This document shows positions 61,137 through 64,000 of a stretch of 64,000 nucleotides of DNA, piece after piece. A program made the translations under genes and the position numbers. Each line of letters starts with the position of its first letter. Position 1 is the first letter of the stretch. Source of the stretch: Rhodococcus zopfii NBRC 100606 = JCM 9919 (GTDB lineage Bacteria > Actinomycetota > Actinomycetes > Mycobacteriales > Mycobacteriaceae); NCBI RefSeq assembly GCF_001895025.1, contig NZ_BCXI01000035.1, forward strand, positions 1 to 64,000. Reading direction: 5' to 3'. Under the pieces are notes generated by a model, which was not told the DNA's origin, searched no databases, and saw nothing but the letters and a program-made list of their open reading frames with translations.

Positions 61137-62255
61137 TCACGCGAGTTTCGGTGGCGCGGACCGGTAGGTCGCGGGAGTCGCGCTCAACCGGATCGGATTG
61201 GCGATCTGCCGCAGCGGGGCATCGCGTCGAGGATCGTCGATCTCCACGACCGGTGCGAGACCGAGGCGTTCGGCGAGCGCAACGGCATCGGCGATGTCGT
61301 TGAGCGGACCGCACGGGACACGCTCGGCGGTCAGGTCCGCGAACCACTCGTCGGCGGTGCGAGTCACCAGGGTCGCTTCGAGGGCGGCCACGAGAGCGTC
61401 CCGGTTGGCGACCCGGGCCGTGTTGGTGGCGTAGCACTCGTCGGTCGCGAGATCGACGAGGCCCAGCACCTTGCACAGGGACCCGAACTGGCGGTCGTTG
61501 CCGACGGCCAGGATCAGCGGCCGGTCCGCGGTCGCGAACAACTCGTACGGCGCGATGCTCGGATGCCGATTCCCCATCGCGCTCGGCACGACACCGGCAG
61601 ACACATAACCCGATGTCTGGTTCGCAAGAGCAGACAGCAGCGAGGACAACAGGTTGACCTCGACGCGCTGACCCTCGCCGGTTCGGTCCCGGTGCCGCAG
61701 TGCGGCGAGAATGCCCAGGGCCGCGTGCATTCCGGTGATGACGTCGACGACGGCGACCCCGACCTTCGTGGGCGTCGCAGCATCGGGGCCGGTGATGCTC
61801 ATCAGTCCGCCGACCGCCTGGATCAACAGGTCGTATCCCGGCAGATCGTTGTGGCCGCCGAATCCGGTGATCGACGCGTACACGATGCCGGGGTTGATCG
61901 CGCGAACTTCCTCGTAGCCGAGGCCGAGTCGATCCATCGTGCCCGGCATGAAATTCTCGACGACGACATCGGCGCGTTCGACCAGGCGCCGTGCCTCCGC
62001 GAGTCCTTCGGGACCGGACAGATCCAGCGACATCGGCAGCTTGTTGCGATTGACGCCGAGGAAGTAGCTCGACTCGTCGCCGACCCACGGCGGCCCCCAC
62101 CGGCGGGTGTCGTCGCCGACACCGGGTCGCTCGACCTTCACTACTTCCGCGCCCAGATCGCCGAGCAGCATCGTGGCGTAGGGGCCCGCAAGCACCCGCC
62201 CGAAGTCGGCGATCACCAACCCGTCCAGCGCGCCGATCGCGTGCTTCCCGGTCAC
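61137..62255 (-). CDS. CaiB/BaiF family CoA-transferase
   Basis: A 372-residue class III CoA-transferase. The N-terminal DGLVIADFGRVLAGPYATMLLGDLGAEVVKVE and NRNKLPMSLDL are signatures, and the catalytic Asp is in GYDLLIQAVGG. GTG 62255 overlaps the stop of the acyl-CoA dehydrogenase gene, so both come from one transcript. Together with a glutaryl-CoA dehydrogenase-like enzyme, a role like human SUGCT (moving CoA to glutarate) is plausible, but other dicarboxylates cannot be excluded. Confidence 0.9.
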   Translation of the reverse strand: MTGKHAIGALDGLVIADFGRVLAGPYATMLLGDLGAEVVKVERPGVGDDTRRWGPPWVGDESSYFLGVNRNKLPMSLDLSGPEGLAEARRLVERADVVVENFMPGTMDRLGLGYEEVRAINPGIVYASITGFGGHNDLPGYDLLIQAVGGLMSITGPDAATPTKVGVAVVDVITGMHAALGILAALRHRDRTGEGQRVEVNLLSSLLSALANQTSGYVSAGVVPSAMGNRHPSIAPYELFATADRPLILAVGNDRQFGSLCKVLGLVDLATDECYATNTARVANRDALVAALEATLVTRTADEWFADLTAERVPCGPLNDIADAVALAERLGLAPVVEIDDPRRDAPLRQIANPIRLSATPATYRSAPPKLA

Positions 62256-63439
62256 CGGAAGGCTGCCTCTCCGGTCAGCGCCTTGCCGATGGTGAGCTGG
62301 TGCATCTCGGACGTGCCCTCGTAGGTCAGGACGGACTCGAGGTTGTTGGCATGCCGGATAACGGGGTATTCGAGCGTGATGCCGTTGGCGCCGAGGATCG
62401 TGCGGCACTCGCGGGCGATTGCGATGGCCTCACGGACGCTGTTCAGCTTCCCGGTGCTGATCTGCTCGGGGGTGATCTCGCCGCGGTCCTTGATGCGGCC
62501 GAGGTGGTAGGCGAGCAGGTGGCCCTTGCCGACCTCGAGCGCCATGTCGGCGATCTTGGCCTGGGTCAGCTGATACGCCCCGAGCGGCTTGTCGAAGACG
62601 ACGCGGGTCTGCGCGTACTCGATCGCCGTCTGCAGGCAGTCGCGTGCGGCACCCACTGCGCCGAAGGCGATTCCGAATCGGGCTTCACCGAGCGCGGTGA
62701 GCGGGCCGCGGAGACCTTTCGCCAGCGGCAGCATCGCCGAGGACGGCAGTCGCACGCCGTCGAGGACGAGTTCGGAGGTCACCGAGGCGCGCAGCGACAG
62801 CTTCGCGTGGATCTCCGGCGCGGAGAATCCGGGGGTGTCGGTGGGGACGACGAAGCCGCGGATGCCCTTGGCGCCCTCCTCGAGGTCGGTCTGCGCCCAC
62901 ACGACCGCGACGTCGGCGATCGAGCCGTTGGTGATCCACATCTTGGTGCCGTTGAGGATCCAGTCGTCACCGTCGCGCTTGGCGTTGGTGCGCATCCCGG
63001 CGGGGTTGGATCCGAAGTCGGGCTCGGTCAGGCCGAAGCAGCCGATGGCATCGCCGGCGGCCATTCGCGGCAACCACTCCTGCTTCTGTTCCTCACTTCC
63101 CCAGTGGTGGATGGAGAACATCGCCAGTGACCCTTGAACGGAGACGAGGCTGCGGATGCCCGAGTCGACAGCCTCCAGTTCGAGGCAGGCCAGGCCGTAG
63201 GCTGTGGCGCTCATACCCGCGCAGCCGTAGCCGTCGAGGTGCATGCCGAGTACGCCGAGTTGTCCGAGTTCCCCGGCGAGTTCGCGGGCAGGAAGCGTCG
63301 CGTCTTCGAACCACCGGGAAATGTGGGGGCGGATGCGTTCGTTCGCGAACTTGCGAACCGTGTCGCGGATGGCGATCTCTTCCGGCTCCAACAGCGAGTC
63401 GAGAGCGAAGAGTTGAGTCAGCGGCTGAGCGTTCGACAT
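62252..63439 (-). CDS. Acyl-CoA dehydrogenase, glutaryl-CoA dehydrogenase-like
   Basis: A 395-residue flavoenzyme. CFGLTEPDFGSNPAGM, WITNGSIADVAVVWA and the C-terminal catalytic Glu in LTYEGTSEMHQLTIG correspond to the glutaryl-CoA dehydrogenase branch, which oxidises and decarboxylates glutaryl-CoA to crotonyl-CoA. ATG 63439 is the first gene of a two-gene unit with the CoA-transferase and is divergent from a LacI-family regulator, with operator-like repeats between. Confidence 0.9.
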   Translation of the reverse strand: MSNAQPLTQLFALDSLLEPEEIAIRDTVRKFANERIRPHISRWFEDATLPARELAGELGQLGVLGMHLDGYGCAGMSATAYGLACLELEAVDSGIRSLVSVQGSLAMFSIHHWGSEEQKQEWLPRMAAGDAIGCFGLTEPDFGSNPAGMRTNAKRDGDDWILNGTKMWITNGSIADVAVVWAQTDLEEGAKGIRGFVVPTDTPGFSAPEIHAKLSLRASVTSELVLDGVRLPSSAMLPLAKGLRGPLTALGEARFGIAFGAVGAARDCLQTAIEYAQTRVVFDKPLGAYQLTQAKIADMALEVGKGHLLAYHLGRIKDRGEITPEQISTGKLNSVREAIAIARECRTILGANGITLEYPVIRHANNLESVLTYEGTSEMHQLTIGKALTGEAAFR

Positions 63440-63473
63440 GAGGGTCTCCGAGCGTCGCGAGGGTGACGATTCG

Positions 63474-63514
63474 TTATTGCGATCGTTTGCAATAACGTTT
63501 GCGAGAACGTTTGC
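63474..63514. promoter_or_regulatory. LacI-type operator and three phased CGTTTGC half-sites
   Basis: TTGCGATCGTTTGCAA (63477-63492) has the TTGC-n3-CG-n3-GCAA form expected for LacI-family operators, inside a wider TTATTGC...GCAATAA dyad (63474-63495). The heptamer CGTTTGC is repeated exactly three times at 63484, 63496 and 63508, every 12 bases. The site is 35 bases upstream of the dehydrogenase start and about 100 bases upstream of the LacI-type gene, so the regulator could control both. Confidence 0.7.
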
Positions 63515-63592
63515 ATGTCCTAGGCTAGGTCCAATGCTCCGGGGCCGTCAACCCGGAGTCGTGCTTGCTGCGACAGAGCTGGAGAAACACGT

Positions 63593-64000
63593 ATGCCCCG
63601 CCCGGACCGAGCGCCGACGCTCAAGGAGATTGCCGAGCGTGCAGGGGTCCACATCTCGACGGCCTCCCGGGTGCTGCGGCAGCCCGAGCCGGTCGACGGG
63701 TGGACACCGTCCGCGCTGCGCGTACGCGAAGTCGCCGCCGAACTGGGATATCAGCGCAATCTCTGGGCAGCGAGCCTGCGTACCCGCAAGACCACGACCC
63801 TCGGCGTGGTGATGCCGCGCCTCACCGACGGTGTGGTCGCCACGACCTATCAGGGGATCGAGGAGGCCGCCACGCGTGCCGGCTACTCGGTGCTACTGTC
63901 GAGCCCGCCCGACGACCTCGACGCGCAACGGCGTGCCATCCAATTGCTCGTCGGACGGCAGGTGGACGGCCTCCTTCTCAGTAGCCTGCACATTCCCGGC
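63593..64000 (+). CDS. LacI-family transcriptional regulator, truncated by window end
   Basis: ATG 63593, eight bases after GGAG, opens a frame that runs to the window end (136 codons) with no stop. The N-terminus has the LacI helix-turn-helix and hinge: TLKEIAERAGVHISTASRVLRQ, then VREVAAELGYQRNLWAASLRTRKT. TTLGVVMPRLTDGVVATTYQGIEEAA begins the periplasmic-binding-protein-like effector domain. It is divergent from the glutaryl-CoA dehydrogenase-like gene and is the natural candidate to bind the CGTTTGC operators upstream. Confidence 0.92.
   Translation, partial: MPRPDRAPTLKEIAERAGVHISTASRVLRQPEPVDGWTPSALRVREVAAELGYQRNLWAASLRTRKTTTLGVVMPRLTDGVVATTYQGIEEAATRAGYSVLLSSPPDDLDAQRRAIQLLVGRQVDGLLLSSLHIPG

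Overview
This is a GC-rich, tightly packed stretch of actinobacterial DNA. GTG starts, 4-base stop/start overlaps, PucR and coxDE-type genes, a twin-arginine lipoprotein and DszA/DszC-type monooxygenases point to Mycobacteriales, most likely Rhodococcus or a close relative. The genus is an inference; there is no rRNA or other marker. Apart from one insertion sequence and one decayed gene, the window is intact catabolic gene clusters.

Region 1 (1-12,800) is purine breakdown. A truncated leader peptide, an amidohydrolase and a sensor kinase-like protein on the minus strand are followed by a LysR regulator and the urate module: OHCU decarboxylase, hydroxyisourate hydrolase and uricase. Then come a PucR regulator, an 8-oxoguanine/guanine deaminase-type amidohydrolase, and a two-gene xanthine dehydrogenase-like enzyme made of an FAD subunit and a fused [2Fe-2S]-molybdenum subunit. 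Together these could take aminopurines to xanthine, urate and allantoin.

Region 2 (12,800-25,860) is the most unusual part. An NMT1-type ABC importer with both permease units fused, and a second 8-oxoguanine deaminase-like protein, precede a run of coupled genes: a stand-alone Rieske protein, a GST-like protein, a two-subunit TPP enzyme, a GMC oxidoreductase, another amidohydrolase, a Rieske-type oxygenase whose Rieske cluster motif is missing, and an aldehyde dehydrogenase. The Rieske-only protein, the Rieske-less oxygenase and the GST-like protein resemble the parts of the NdmC/NdmD/NdmE purine N-demethylase of caffeine-degrading Pseudomonas, but split differently. This is the best candidate for an undescribed system.

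Region 3 (25,860-39,540) holds a 2-oxoglutarate/iron oxygenase, a complete BMP-type (purine nucleoside-like) ABC importer, and a seven-gene minus-strand set, coxD-coxE-xdhC-coxS-coxL-coxM-coxG. It encodes a form II (AYRGAGR) molybdenum hydroxylase with its maturation factors. Region 4 (39,540-42,150) is ahpC-ahpF of the enterobacterial type, with a strong hairpin between the two genes.

Region 5 (42,150-61,140) looks like organosulfur scavenging: MFS transporter, SsuD-like and DszA-like FMN monooxygenases, DszC-like acyl-CoA-dehydrogenase-fold monooxygenases, an oligopeptide-type ABC importer and two aldo/keto reductases. An IS110-family element with an 8-bp direct repeat splits the array, and the array ends in a frameshifted, truncated remnant of one more DszC-like gene. 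Region 6 (61,137-64,000) is a glutaryl-CoA dehydrogenase-like gene with a CaiB-type CoA-transferase, divergent from a LacI-family regulator cut off by the window end, with LacI-type operator sequences between them. I saw no tRNA, rRNA or CRISPR array.
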